In this document: positions 24,840 to 36,972 of the stretch, one piece after another
Numbering within the stretch: the stretch's first letter is position 1
Layout: the number at the start of each line of letters is the position of its first letter
From: Sternotherus odoratus
Taxonomy: Eukaryota > Chordata > Testudines > Kinosternidae
Assembly: GCA_032164245.1 (NCBI GenBank)
Contig: JAVMKO010000005.1
Span: 58,823,442 to 58,887,441 of the forward strand
Direction of reading: 5' to 3'
DNA length: 64,000 nucleotides
Translations under genes and position numbers: made by a program
Notes under the pieces: model-generated
The model's database searches: none
The model's input: the letters and a program-made list of their open reading frames with translations, nothing else
What the model was told of the DNA's origin: nothing

Positions 24840-25070
24840 GGGGAGGAGGTCAAAAATCCATAAATTTCTAATTTTTTTTTTGGTTTTCAAAAATCAAATT
24901 AAAGTATAATTTCAGTTTTGAAACAAAGGAACTTTTTTTTAAAAAAAATGTCCTATATTTTTAAAAAGATCCCGAAAAACACATTTTCCTGTGAGGGGGA
25001 AAATCATTTTTGAAAAAATCCAATTTTTCTTAAAAATTTTGTCAAAAAAAATAAAAAATTCTAACAGCTC
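24840..25070. repeat. AT-rich dispersed repeat
   Basis: Dense 'ttttcaaaaatc', 'ttttgaaac' and 'aaaaaatttt' runs, the same type as 9280-9490 and 27192-27657. Boundaries were not defined. Confidence 0.35.
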
Positions 25071-25465
25071 AAATAAATATAATGGAGGAAACTTAAAATT
25101 TCAAGAAAATATGTTGTTGACTCTGTGGATAATATTGTCTTTAACTTTTATTCTGTGACTTACCTGTTTGTTGTATAAATGATTAGTTGAGTGAAAGTAA
25201 CAATGTTCCTTTACCTGTCATGGTGTATATAGCTATGTAACTATTATGACTTTACTTCATCCTGAAAAGAACCTTTAAGTATTCAGAAATCTTTCTGCTG
25301 AGGGAAGCTGCCATTTTGTTTGCAACTCAGTTGCAAAGGGAAAACACTGTGCCTTTTTGTTGTTGTTTGTGTTCTTTTTATTTGACCTAAAAGACAAATC
25401 ATTTAGACTGTACCATGGATAATGGTGAGAGTGACATTAGAGATGGTAACTAAGGATGTGCACAG

Positions 25466-25880
25466 ACTCATAGATTTTAAGGCCAGAAGGGGGCCATTTT
25501 TTCTGGTCATTTCGTCCAACCGGCTGTGTAACATAAGCCATAAAACTTCAATTGGCAATTTCTGCATGAAACTGATAACCTATGGTTGAGCAAGAGAATA
25601 TTTTGTAAAAAGATCTCTAATGTAGTTTTAAAAACTCCAGTTGATGAGAAGTCCTTCACATCATTGGTGAGTTGTTCCAATGATTGATTGCCATTGTTGT
25701 TAAAGATGTCCTACATTACTTCTAGTCTAAATTTGTCTCAATTCAACTTGAAGTCATTGGATCCTATGTTTTTGTCTGCAATATTAAAATTCCCTGTTAG
25801 AAATAATCTTCCCATGCGGGTACTTATACACTGTGATCAAGTCACTTCTTAACCTTTCTTGGTTAAGGAAAAGCTATCCT
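25466..25880 (-). repeat. CR1-type repeat, reversed
   Basis: The + strand shows 'actcatagattttaaggcc', 'catttcgtccaacc', 'gttccaatgattgattgcc', 'acttcaactt..gtcattgg' and 'atcaagtcacttcttaacc' in the order of a familiar amniote CR1-derived repeat on the reverse strand. It is diverged with no coding capacity. Confidence 0.65.
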
Positions 25881-26865
25881 GGTGAAAAGCCTTTATTGCA
25901 GAAAAGCTCAGAATGAGGTGATAGAACAGCAACAGAGTAGTAACTGAATTTTTTCTTGGAATGGTAAAAGAGAAGTAGGTATAACAACCCAGAACACAGT
26001 AGGACTGGGGAGAGGCCTATTCAACATCTCCTTGAAGATACCGGAGTTGGGGAAAAGAGGGTTGCAAATCACTGAATTACCCACACACTATTCCCCAGAA
26101 CTCTGGTTAATATTGCGTGTTCCTGTATCTACACAAGTACACTGCCCCAGGAAGAGTTTGTGAGGTAAAAAACTCAATCAGGGTTTAAACTTTAGGCAAA
26201 ATACAGTAATGCCGAGGGGTCTTGACCAGGGGTCAGGGCCTCATTTTGCTAGGTACTAAATGCACACATACAATAAGACACACCCTGCTCTAAAGATGAC
26301 TAGACTATGAGTAGTTGACACAAATAGGGAATGGAATTAAGGACAAACTGTGAAACAATGATCATTCGCTTAATGAGATGTGGTGTTAGCTCAGAAATCT
26401 AGCCATTATTGAGTGATCTGGTAGGCATTTTCAGCAAAAATATATACATATATTGATGCCTCTGGGAAAAATGCACACAGACTGGACAATATACTTGGTA
26501 CCTTACTTCTGATAAACTTAAATCTAGGCATGCATACAGATTTCCCAAAGACAAACAAAATGTTTATATATTTAGTTTAGTTTATGGCTGTTTAGTGCTG
26601 TGCTATCTGTGCAGAGCTTGAGAAGTAGTGTAATTAAATCTATGGCCATATGCCCTTTTTCTTAAAAGAAGATACCAAACAGTATTTTTATTAATACCCA
26701 TATTTCAAACCCTCAGAGGTAGCTAATGATGATTAGCTGTTTGCTGACTCGTACGGCTTTTTCCCCATTGCATGTGGCTTTGCTATCAGTGCCTCATCCT
26801 TGTTTGATTTTTAAGTTTCTACTGATAACCACATTTTGAAGGTACATCTTCAGTTTTAATTACAG

Positions 26866-26896
26866 GGCTGACTGTTGCAGATCTTGTGATGCCATG
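26866..26896 (+). CDS. Exon of HGSNAT-like acyltransferase gene (LTVADLVMPW)
   Basis: A 31-nt exon bounded by an acceptor ('ttttaattacag') and a donor (GTAAAT at 26897). In phase it reads LTVADLVMP plus a split Trp codon (TG), matching the HGSNAT-family motif 'NGLTVADLVFPW' at the start of a transmembrane helix of the catalytic membrane domain. The leading GG would complete a Gly codon from the previous exon. The split TG joins the G that begins the exon at 29998, giving Trp. HGSNAT transfers acetyl from acetyl-CoA across the lysosomal membrane to heparan sulfate; the family also includes paralogues of unknown substrate. On its own a 31-nt match would be weak; the exact phase agreement with the next two exons is what makes it credible. 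The preceding exon (the 'NYGGG' region) was not found. Confidence 0.72.
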
Positions 26897-27191
26897 GTAA
26901 ATCCACTTCATTCAAGATTGTTTATTTTAAAGGGGGATAATACATGCCAAAGTAATACTTATAAAGCCCCTAATCCACTGCCATGGACCAAAGAGGGAAA
27001 ATCTCACTGATAATATGTAAGGGTGAAGAAGTCACATCCTCTCTTTAGGTCCTTACCTTTTATTTGTATTTTGTTCCATATAGCTGCACTCCAATCTTAT
27101 TAAGACAAAAATAGAAGTAGCAGTTGGTTCTGGGTTTAATCCTGATGTTCTTAGTTTATTCAGTTATCAGACAAGCAAACTCCTATTTACA

Positions 27192-27657
27192 GCTGGGCAA
27201 AATATTTTGGTTGGACAGTAAATTCATCAAAAAAACCAGTTCTGAGGTAACTGAATTTTTTTGTGAATTCAGATACAATATGGTGCATAGTCTTAGCCAA
27301 ATAAAAAATAGGGGGAAAATGTTGAAAAAGCTTAAATGATTTAAGCATTTTCAATATGAAATGTTTTGACTTTATTTTCAAACAGCATTTGGTTTCCAAA
27401 TTTAGGCAAATTTCATAATTATTTTTTAAAAGGGTAACTGCCTCTCCCCGTCCTGAAAACGAATTAAACATAAATATATAAAAAAAATTCAGGTTGAATG
27501 AAATGTTTTATTTGTACCAAAATTATTCATTTTTCATTTTTCCATTTTGGTGAGAAAAACCAAACATCTTCAGTTTTGATTTGAAATGAAATGGGTTTTT
27601 TGTTCATATTTTTCAGTTCAGCCAGTGCACTGAAAAATCAATTATTCACTCAGCTCT
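27192..27657. repeat. AT-rich fold-back repeat
   Basis: The left end 'cagctgggcaaaat' and right end 'attattcactcagctct' are degenerate inverted versions of each other around AT-rich 'tttcattttt' sequence. It looks like a non-autonomous DNA element of the same type as 9280-9490; no clear target duplication. Confidence 0.4.
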
Positions 27658-27787
27658 ACTCCTGTTGTCCTAAACCAAATATTTGTTAAGCTAAATAAAA
27701 TCTGGTGTAGATCACCTGTATGGGCCTTTTCACGAATTCAGACTAGCTCTAAGGTAAAATTTTCAAAAGTCTTTGACTTAGGAGCCT

Positions 27788-27870
27788 AAGTGTATGTCTA
27801 CACTAGAAGTGCTACAGCAGCAATATCTAAAGCATAGATGCTTTTCTACACTGAGACGTAGGTCAGCTTA
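27788..27870. mobile_element. MITE end fragment
   Basis: 'taagtgtatgtctacacta' followed by 'ttctacactgagacgtagg' resembles one terminus of the Harbinger-type MITEs at 15501, 34016 and 49272. The other end is not visible. Confidence 0.35.
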
Positions 27871-28024
27871 TTTCTTTCTTTCAGGGGGTTAATTTTTCAC
27901 ATTCATGAGACATAAATCTTGGCGTAGTCCACTCTGTAGTCTCTCTGAATGTTAGAGACTGTGGCACATAGGAGTCTGTCACTTTTGGATATGGGTTTTG
28001 GGTTCCTAAGTTATTTAGAAGTGA

Positions 28025-28215
28025 CAAAGAGTCCTGTGGCACCTTAAAGACTAACTAAAGTATTGAAGCATAAGCTTTCGTGGGCTAATACCCACTTCGT
28101 CGGATGCATGCAGTGGAAGTATCCAGGGGCGGGTATAAATAGGTAGGCAAGAAGCAGGTTAGAGATAACAGGGTTTGGCTGCCTTATTGGACTAACTCTG
28201 TTATCTCTAACCTGG
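28025..28215 (-). mobile_element. Penelope-like 3' tail relic
   Basis: Read on the minus strand it carries the tail block with CCGACGA, a GTGGG/CCCAC stem and CACGAAAGCTTATGC, followed by 'agtctttaaggtgccacagg'. An inverted repeat CAGGTTAGAGATAACAG / CTGTTATCTCTAACCTG lies at its far end (28156-28214). There is no coding part. A target duplication is not evident. Confidence 0.7.
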
Positions 28216-29997
28216 GAAACTGTGTCCAACCTGGCATCTTGAATGGAACTCAATTTGGGTGTTGCTTTAAGTAGGGTCATTTTGCAAAATGTGGACTTGA
28301 TTCTTTCTTTTGTAGTCCAGATATCTCTTAAAAAAGAATTTAAAAATCCCTCCCCATAAGAACCCAGAAGGATGAAAAGGGATATCTCTAAAATGCAGAT
28401 GGGAAAACAGCCAACTAGGGAAAAAGAAATATTAAAAAGTGCCAAACATGCAGACCTGTCATCCTTTGCTTTAATGGGCACTTACAAATGTGCAAGTTGC
28501 AAGAGATGTTCTTCCACAATATGATTGTGGTTATAAAACAAACAGCATGGTCAATAATATGATCTAATCTGATTGAAGAGGTCAGTAAGAAAATTATTAC
28601 CCACTTTACAACCCATTAACATCAAACCCACATTACAGGAATGTATACGATAGATTAAAAACTTGCTTACTTAAAGCAAGGCTCACTAAATAAACTCCAT
28701 TATAAAAGTTTTTTTTTTACCTTTGAAGCAAAAAATAATACCCCCCCCCAATGACTGGAATTAGGTGGGGAAGGGATGAAAGAGTCTGAACAGGTTGCTG
28801 AGGTTAGGTTTTTGATCTCTCCATCTGAGATGATCATAGTTAAGACGCCTGGGGCGGGGGTTGAGAGGGGAATCATTGTTCTGATGATTAGCTTTTTCCT
28901 TTTTATTGACAAATTGAGGGGGTTAGAAGAAAGGGACCAAAGGAAGCTGAAGCTGTTGAATTAAGTTACTGGAATTTTGAAACAAGAGGGTCCTATTTGG
29001 CATGAGACACCTTTTGAGATCTTTGATGTCATATAGTATTTTCTGTATCAGGAGAGACCGAATAATTTAGTTTGGTGTTCTGCCTAGGACATTGATTAAC
29101 AATAGATGCTTTAAATGAAGATATAAATCCCCGAATGCACTTACTCCACCATTGCATAATAGTACAGGTATGGGCCTTTCTGACACCAGTGATCAATTTA
29201 TGCCCTGTAGCATAAGGACTGAGAGCTCTCATAACTTTATATGAGCCAGTGTAATTGCAGATGCTAATCTTAATCATATAAATGAAAGGGAAGTTATGGA
29301 GGAAGGGAACTCTTACTCATTAGCCTGAATAATATCCTATGGCAGTGAATTCCATAAGTCATTTACTGTATAAGAGTAAGAGAAAATCCTATTTTATTCT
29401 TTGGCTGCCCATAATAAGAATGGATTGTTACAGGAATTTACAGTCTCTTTACCACTTCGGCTAAGCTTGGTGGAAAAGGGTATGAGGGAGTACAGGTATG
29501 GAGAGAAGAGAGAATAGTGGAAAATGAAACAAAGCAAAAAAAGATGGCCAGAATTTTTAGAGCAATACTGATGCATAGTTTATTGACCTATCTATTGGAT
29601 GATGGTATAAAAGAATATAATGAAAGCAGAATAGAAAAGGAGAATCATGTGAAGGGGAAAAGGTTAATCTATTTTACATGTGCCATTACTTGTCATTAGC
29701 ATTCGTTACAATTTATATTGTATTTAAGGACTATTTGAGATGAAAATTTCTCTGAACAAATTGCTTAGTCATTGATCCCTCTCTTCTCACATCTGGGGCT
29801 ATTCTGTTAAAGGACTGAAGGTTAATAAAAGTGATTGGAAGACTTGGCTTCTTGCTGAGCACAGTCTGTACAGTAGACTCAAACTGCCTTTATTATATAT
29901 GATCCGTTCTGAGTTTGAACCGGATGTCTTTAAAACAGAAGGGAAGATAAATTAGTGTGTTGTTCCAGCCAATTCTGACAAGTTTATTTGATTTCAG
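28216..29997. other. Intronic sequence without recognised features
   Basis: It lies between the first and second HGSNAT-like exons. The minus-strand ORF at 28044-28481 overlaps the Penelope tail and is not protein-like. No other repeat is defined. Confidence 0.4.
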
Positions 29998-30158
29998 GTT
30001 TGCTTTAATTACTGGAACTTCAGTGGCTCTGGCGTTTTATGGCATGTTAAAAAGAGGAGTGAGTCACATCCAATTCCTGAGTAACTTAACATGGAGAATC
30101 ATCATTTTATTGGTGATCGGGGTCGTCTTCTACAACTATGGACCCACAGGTGGGCCAT
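29998..30158 (+). CDS. Exon of HGSNAT-like acyltransferase gene (FALITGTSVAL...)
   Basis: A 161-nt exon with acceptor 'ttgatttcag' and donor GTAAGT (30159). It encodes (W)FALITGTSVALAFYGMLKRG, a WR motif, a hydrophobic LLVIGVVF segment and NYGPTGGP, ending in the first base of a Leu codon. This follows human HGSNAT through 'PWFVFIMGTS', 'LQRGCSK', 'WRSFLLICIGII' and 'GPLSW' as I remember it, at roughly 20 of 55 positions, so it is a paralogue rather than the orthologue. Two transmembrane helices are apparent. No stop or frameshift occurs in this exon. It splices in phase with 26866-26896 upstream and, through T|TA, with 51300-51412 some 21 kb downstream. Confidence 0.82.
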
Positions 30159-30529
30159 GTAAGTACTATATTTTGCCACTTGTGTCTTATCACCATCATT
30201 GAAGCATATAGCTTAGGCATCTGTAAGGGGCTCGGCACCCATCTCTCTCAAGGACATGGGCTTGCAGTCTCTCAGTTGGTGGTGCTGTAATGGGGCAGCA
30301 CCTGCCACTTGCAAGCACCCCCTGGTTGAGTGCATGGCTGCAATCATTCAGTTCATGGATTGGGGAGGGAGCCACATCTTGTGAGCACCCCTGCTTGGTC
30401 AATGGTTTCTTCAGCATATTTTCAGTGACTCAGCCCTCTGGCTGAGTTACACAAGCTGTCTGTAGGTGGAACAGAACAAACTTCAGGGGCTGATTTTCAG
30501 TGGCACTCACACTGCCCGGGTCCTGGCCA

Positions 30530-30765
30530 CCAGTCTGGGAGGGCTCTGCATTTTAATTTAATTTTAAATAAAGCTTCTTAAACATTTTAAAAACCTTATT
30601 TAGTTTAAATACAGCAATAGTTTAGTTATAAATTAAAGACTTATAGAAAGAGACCTTCTAAAAACGTTAACATGTATTACTGGCATGCAAAACCGTAAAT
30701 TAGAGTGAATAAATGAAAACTCGGCACACCACTTCTGAAAGGTTGCCCACTCCTGGTATACACAC
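30530..30765. mobile_element. hAT-type MITE fragment
   Basis: AT-rich sequence ending in 'ctcggcacaccacttctgaa' and 'aggttgcccactcctgg', which resembles the terminus of a common hAT MITE (ends like CAGGAGTGGGCAACC). The left end is not resolved. Confidence 0.45.
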
Positions 30766-32809
30766 TTTAAAATTGCTTTTCATAACTTTTTAGTTATTTT
30801 TCATTATGTTGGACCTTGTGATTGCCTCATGGCTACCAGTATTAACATTTTATATTCAATGAAAATTTTGTCATGTTTAATTTTTTTATTAAAAATCTGG
30901 CTTCCTTCTAAGAAATAGTTGCTGCTAGGCAAATTGTAATAGATATAATATGGATCTTGCAAAGCACAGTATGCCGCATTGTGTAGCGTCTTTGCATTTA
31001 GTCACAGCTAGTTATTGTCCATCTGAGCTCAGGCATCTAGTGAAGTGAGTATCATGACAACAAGCTATTAGCACTTTGCTGCTTCCAGCAAGAAGGGCTC
31101 ACTAATTCAGTTTAGTAAAATATGGTGATACTTTTAGTGACAATAATCAGATCCTGGAGACTTTTAGAAACAACAATTACCAGACCAGTGGTGTCTCATT
31201 TCTGCTGCCCAATGGCAAATCTTCTAAGTATGCATAATGCTCTGGGAAGCCAGTGTATGTGGTGATGCTGGAGTGTTCAGGGATCATTTATTTATTGAAA
31301 TATTTTCCTTTAGTTGGCTGTTACATTCAGCATCCATTTTCCAGAAGAAACAAAATGGAGCACCATTTATGGAGTCCCTGGGAAGAAAGAGGAAAGGGGG
31401 AACTAAGATCTTGGCAATTTGATTGGGCAAGGTTGTGAGTCACAAAACCTTTGCTTCAAAATGGAGAGAGAATCATTTGATTTTATAAGGATTAATCTTC
31501 ACCCAAGCATATGAATTCACATGAAAAAATCATTAAAAATAAAGTATTCCTTTCAGTGATCATTCAAATTGATTGTCTGGGATAACCCACAGCACCATTG
31601 TTAGAAACACAGACAGTATTAATATTAAAGCTTCAGCAATAGTCTACTCAGAATCTGAAACACAACTTGCTGATATGACTTCACTCTTTGGAAAAAGCTC
31701 TTGCTCTGTTGCAAAATCAGTAAAGACATGTAATGGATGGGGGCAGCAGGTATGAAGATAATGGACTGATGTAAATGCACAGTACTGTATGCTGTAGTGT
31801 TCTGCTTTTGGGTGATAGTATGTGGGATTTTGTAAGCAACTGAAAGACAGGACATGGATGGAGAGGTGGGAGCAAGGAAAGAACGGGGGAAGGGAAAGGA
31901 GAGAAGTGAGAAATGAGCTTGCTGAATGAGCATTCTGAATTTGTTCAGGCTCTCAGAATTCTGGACACCTTAGTTTTCACTCCTCTCAAACTTCCTCAGA
32001 ACATGAGATTGTTACTTGGAGTTTGAATTTTAACAGGAACTTTGGATGTAAGACCAGTTCTTCAAAAAGTATCAAGTAATTTTGTATTCCCTCTTGTTGC
32101 TGGCTGTTTTTGCTGTCAAGTGTAGTTTCGTTTACACTGCCATGTGGTTCTTCAAATTCTTGTGCATGTGTAAAATCAGAGGCTTTCTGAAAGCAAGCTT
32201 ACTAAGTTTTGTTTGAAGTAATCATGCTGATCCCTGCGCTTTCAAAGTCTGTGTTGTCAAGTGAAATAAACACCTACTTTATAGATAACATTATAATCTG
32301 TACTTCCGCTAGCAGCTCAAATATATAAAATATGAATGTATGTCACATATTTTGAATTCTTGAACACTGCTGATCCAAATAATCTAGCATGGTGGGAAAT
32401 AAAAGCAATCGAAGGAGCATGAATATGAGTTTTAGGAACACAAATCCCACCGAAAATCAACAGCTCCTAAATTAGCCTAGGTACTTGCAAAAATCCCACC
32501 CTCACAAATTTTAGCAGCCACTGAGATGAGGGCAGTCATACTACTTTAGATAGACTACGTGGGCCAAACATGTTAACATAACCCAGTTGCTGTCCAACAT
32601 TAAACAAGGTTTGGTATACAGAGACCTCAGCCTGCTTAGTGCCATAGCACTAACACACAAAAATTATTTTAACCTTTTATTAAAGACAAAAAGAAGGAAA
32701 ACAGTCAAAGCATTTGCAACGTAAAGTGTTAAATAAGGCTTTCATTTACCCATATCACTTCTTCCCTTTCCCTTTAGTTGGAAAGAGTTTTCAAAAGGAA
32801 CCCCCCCCC
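30766..32809. other. Intronic sequence without recognised features
   Basis: Part of the large intron of the HGSNAT-like locus. I recognise no exon, RNA gene or bounded repeat. Confidence 0.4.
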
Positions 32810-32811
32810 CC

Positions 32812-33132
32812 AGTATTTAATCCAGCTCTTTGTAGAAATGGAAGGTCGTGGGGGCAGCACCAGAGTGGTGGGTTGCCTCCTGTGTTTTGTTCTAGGTGTT
32901 CCGCAGCTCCTTCACTTTAATCCTTCACTGCGTCCTGGTCAGGGCCCCTTTCTATCATGGCTTTGGATATGTGCCTGTAGGTATCGTAATTCCTACGGCT
33001 GGAGCGCAGCTGGGACTGGACAGCTTCCCCCTCCCCCAAACACTGATGAGGTTCAGCACCTTGCCATTGCTCCATTCTGGGGATCGCCTGGTGCATGGAG
33101 GCATGGTCACCTGAAAGATTCGCTGAGAGCAC
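32812..33132 (-). pseudogene. Harbinger Myb/SANT-like protein relic
   Basis: The frame starting at 33132 contains LRSSRRNYDTYRHISKAMIE and RGPDQDAV. These align with the SANT-like protein at 59945-60578 (LRNNKRNANTYGRVSKAMLE, RGHNRDTTQ). A frameshift follows at 'DAV'. Beyond it another frame resumes with KVKELR-like codons and, nearer 32812, SGAAPTTF-FYKELD, corresponding to SGGAPRTCRFYNELN. It is a distinct family from the element at 56307 because residues differ at many positions. The product would bind transposon DNA in an intact element; this copy is dead. Confidence 0.65.
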
Positions 33133-33505
33133 TACATGCCTTGCTGAGCAACAGGAAGGGGAATTTCAAAATCACCAGAAAATTTAAAGGGAAAGTTTGA
33201 TGGTTGGTCACCTGCGGGCAGGGCTGGAGATTTCAAAGTGATGAGCAGAGTGGCTAGAACAGGCATTGTGGGACAGTTCATGGAGGCCGATCAGAGCACA
33301 TTAATAGACCAGGGTGTCCACACTGGCAGTGCGGCGCTCCGGCAGGGGTTCAGTAAGCTCTATGCTTCTCGTGGAGGTGGGTTACCAGGGACGCTCCAGC
33401 CACAGAGTCTGGGCACTCTATGTACCTTGCTAGTGTGGACACCTCAGGAGTTAGGGCGGTTGGGGCTGATTTAATGCGTTCCAACTTGCAAGGGTAGCCA
33501 AGGCC
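32812..33505 (-). mobile_element. Second-family PIF/Harbinger relic (SANT end)
   Basis: The minus strand carries a decayed Myb/SANT frame (32812-33132). On its upstream side (33133-33505) is the kind of leader and terminus seen in Harbinger elements: 'gtccacactggcag', 'tagtgtggacacc' and an end at 'gccaaggcc' followed by TTA. The transposase half is missing. Confidence 0.6.
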
Positions 33506-33508
33506 TTA

Positions 33509-34015
33509 GATGGTATCAAAGATAACAATAGTTTCTTTTGGAAATAAAGACAAGACGTTAGTTGAAATGGGCTTGAATGTATTGTTGCTAGTGTTATTAA
33601 AGTCCAATTCTATTTCATCCCAGGTTCTGTTTGGGATTCAGCTGTAGCCAGTAGAGGTGGTGATGTCATCTGGTTCACTCTGTCTTTTCTGGTCAGGACA
33701 TTTCTTAGGATCCAGATGACAAAGGCCTGAGGTCACAGAGTGTGGTGGGGGTGGCAGTCCTGATGGTGAAGTTTGCTCTGATAGCCAATTTTTCTCACTA
33801 AAGTCTCTTCCTTTATGGACCCCAAAAGAGTGTATATAGAGGAATAGCCCATCCCCTCATAATTTTGGTTCCTTAATTTCCAGGCCCACATTTTCTGCTT
33901 TACCAAATATCTTAACACTGTGCTTGAATTCTATCTGTAGGCCTTTGTCTCCCTTTCATACCTTTTCACATCAGTACTTGTTGTTGTTTTGTGACATCTT
34001 AGGAACTTACAGTAT
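33509..34015. other. Intronic sequence without recognised features
   Basis: No bounded repeat or exon recognised between the Harbinger relic and the next MITE. Confidence 0.35.
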
Positions 34016-34252
34016 GGGTAGGTCTACAGGGCGATTAAAAAAACCACAGCATTGAGTGTTAGAGTCTAGTGCAGTGTAGACATTTGGACTGAGGTGGGAG
34101 TTTGGGATCTCGAAGCATGGGCTCCTGCATGAGCCAGAATGTTTATTTTGCAATTTTATAGCCCTGTAGCCTGAGCCCTGTGAGCCCAAGTCAGATAACC
34201 CGGGACATCTGCGACTATGCCACTGGTCTTTTACTGCAGTGTAGATGTATCC
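34016..34252. mobile_element. Harbinger-type MITE
   Basis: It starts GGGTAGGTCTACAGGG and ends CAGTGTAGATGTATCC followed by TAA. The inverted termini are imperfect. The left flank is GTA rather than TAA, so the duplication has decayed or the end is off by a base. Confidence 0.5.
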
Positions 34253-34259
34253 TAACTGT

Positions 34260-35718
34260 TCACAGCTGAGCTCATAATCAGTGTAAATTTGTAGGCCCAA
34301 TTATCACAACAGGACCCAGTAGCACTGGCTATGGACATGCTCTCTCCAAGTTTCTGTATTCAACACCTGTAATGCCACTCAGTCCTGTCTTAGAGCACTA
34401 CTGCTGTTCCTGTGCTGGGCCTCTGCTGAAGAGAACCATCTGCGTGGTGATTTTATAACATGGGCAGGCAGCCACAAATGCATTGACTGGGATCACCAAA
34501 GAAGGCATTTTTAAACACAGATCTTCACATGTGAAAAGCTATCCTCTTAACTCTCAGCACCTCTTAATCTTCATCCCAATTAATTTTAAAAAATTGATGA
34601 AAGTGGAGTGGTGCAGTGTCTGTTTTCGGCATTTCCACCATTCTGTTCACTGTTAGGGAGATGATGTGTCCAATAACTACAACAAGAAACAGGTAGTCAG
34701 GAAGGACTCTCGTATTCTGTTCCCACTGACTTGCTGTATGGCTTGAGAAAGTCATTTAAATTCTCTGTGCTTCATTCTCTGCATCTGGTATTCGCAAGGC
34801 ACTGTGAGAACCTCAACTGAAAAGTACCATCAGATTGTGGGTGGTGGTGGTGGTGATTATAATATCTGATTTTAAAAAGTTGAGAAGAATTTTTTTATCA
34901 AAAACTTGTTAGAATTCTACATTTTCAAATATTTTAGATCAGCTCTAATTTTTACACACTGTGCTATGAAGTTCTGTTGTGAGGGTTTATTTGTTTCAAA
35001 AGTCCTTTCTGTTCCTATCGTGAACTGAATCAGTACTAAAGAGAAATCTCTGTTTGCAGGGAAACTTTTTAGGTCAGGCAAAAGTACAGTTCATGTAAAT
35101 CAATCCTGAATGGAATGGATGTAACTTGCTTTTCTTTAGAAGTTCTATTTGGTTCTCTGAGTTTTGTAATGAGACTGCTCATATAGTTCAGTAATTTCAG
35201 TGGAGCTTTACTGATTTATGCCAGTGGAGGATTGGGGCTACAGTGTTTATATCTTTTTCTCATACCAGAGGAGTAACATAGAGGATTGGTGGTGGATTCT
35301 GAATTAAACCAATATCTTTTATTGCGCATATAATTCTATGTAAAAATTAATAAATGAAAACTTGTATCATGTCTACATGCAAATTGTTTAAACAATAGAA
35401 ATAAAGTTGCTTTAGGTGGATGGGGTGGGGGGGGGGGAGAAACACCTTTGTGTGTATAAATGTATATAATGTCCACACATACCATATATACATCCATTCA
35501 GGGAAGGTTATTTGTTAGAGCTGTCTTTCTATATTCGATGGTACTTCAGAGCTTGGGAAGCATTCTCATCATTCCTTCGCACTGGAAATGAACATTTTAT
35601 TAATTTTTTTAGTCTAAAAGTCTGGGATTAAGGGAAGATTTTCAAAATCACAAATGCTAATGTGCCCAACTCACATTAACTTTCACTGCTTGTTAGATGA
35701 CTTGCTGCCCTTTATTCC
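34260..35718. other. Intronic sequence without recognised features
   Basis: No exon found. A G homopolymer at about 35426-35438 and a short (GGT)n near 34843-34854 are the only low-complexity marks. Confidence 0.4.
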
Positions 35719-36117
35719 CGTGGTTCTCAACCAGGGGTATGCGTACCTTGGGGTTTGCTCAGAGATCCTCCAGAGGGCACATCAACTCATCTAGATATTT
35801 GCCTAGTTTTATAACAGGCTACATAAAAAGCACTTGTAAACATAGTAAAAACTAAAATTTCATACAGACTGGTTTGTTTATACTGATCTATGTACAATAC
35901 ACTGAAATGTAAGTACAATATTTATGTTTTAATTGATTTATTTTATAATTACATGGTAAAAATGAGAAAGTAAGCCATTTTTTCAGTAATGGTGTGCTAA
36001 GACACTTGTATTTTTATGTGAGCAAGTAGTTTTTAAATGGGGTAGAACTTGGGGGTATACAAGATATATCAGATTCCTGAAAGGGGTACAGTACACTGAA
36101 AAGGTTGAGTGCCATTG
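35719..36117. mobile_element. hAT (Charlie-like) MITE
   Basis: The left end CGTGGTTCTCAACCAGGGGT and right end GGTTGAGTGCCATTG are decayed inverted termini of the 'CAGTGGTTCTCAACC' type. The interior is AT-rich and non-coding. An 8-bp duplication cannot be confirmed. Confidence 0.6.
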
Positions 36118-36145
36118 TTCTATTACTTTAAAAATCCTTCCCTTA

Positions 36146-36511
36146 GGGTGTGTTTACCCAGCATTGTAAAGCCAGGTCTATGGGACCTGGGCTTGTGGAC
36201 TTGGTGTTTACAATGTGTCCACACTGCATTGTAAACCTGGGTTTACGATTGCTGAACCCAGGTTTCTCAGCCATGCAAATGCATTCATACTGCAATATGC
36301 AGATCGTCTGGTCTGCGGCTTGAGCTATGTCCACACTGCAAAATGTTAGGGCTTAGACCCGAGTCACAGAGGGACTCAGACTCTGACCCACCCTCCTTTC
36401 AGTGTCCTAGGACTTGCTGACCTGAGTCAGACTGGTCTGTGTGGGATGGAAGTAGGCTTGGACTCAAATTGGAGTCAGAGCCTGGGCTTCGTGTGTAGTG
36501 TACATGGACCC
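36146..36511. mobile_element. Harbinger-type MITE
   Basis: It starts GGGTGTGTTTACCCAGC after TTA (36143-36145) and ends GTGTACATGGACCC followed by TTC. Internal direct and inverted copies of 'gtccacactgca' and 'tgtaaacctgggttta' are present. Non-coding. Confidence 0.5.
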
Positions 36512-36972
36512 TTCATGGTTTTTCTGATTCTCAGAGTCAGGAGTTCTACTACCATACATATTTGCTGAGAAGTCTCATTGCCAAGGAAATCTGCACTGAA
36601 GGTTGGAAAAAGAAATTGCTGCTCTACCCACATAACACTATTGATTTAATCTTCACCATGTATTTATTCCCCTTCCATGACACTTACTTTGTGCATTTTT
36701 TCATAGATCTTAAAAAAAATTATGCTGCTATATAGCGACATTTGAATGATAAAAATGGGAGCATCTGTTTGCTAATTGGATACCGAAACGGTCAGGACAT
36801 ACTCAACAGTATTTAGTCTTACAAATTGATTTTCTTTTAAATTTAAACCATCTCTAGTGGAATGTTCAATGTATTGTGGTCACTTCAGTTTTGATGTGTC
36901 ACCAGGAGTTATTGCTAACATCATTGTAAAGGGATTGTTAAAAATGTGTTCTAGGTTATCCTTAGGAATCAC

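Noticed and set aside
25910..25957. 'ttggaatg|gtaaaa' as the donor of the missing exon ending in WNG
   Set aside because: The required frame has stops within five codons upstream.
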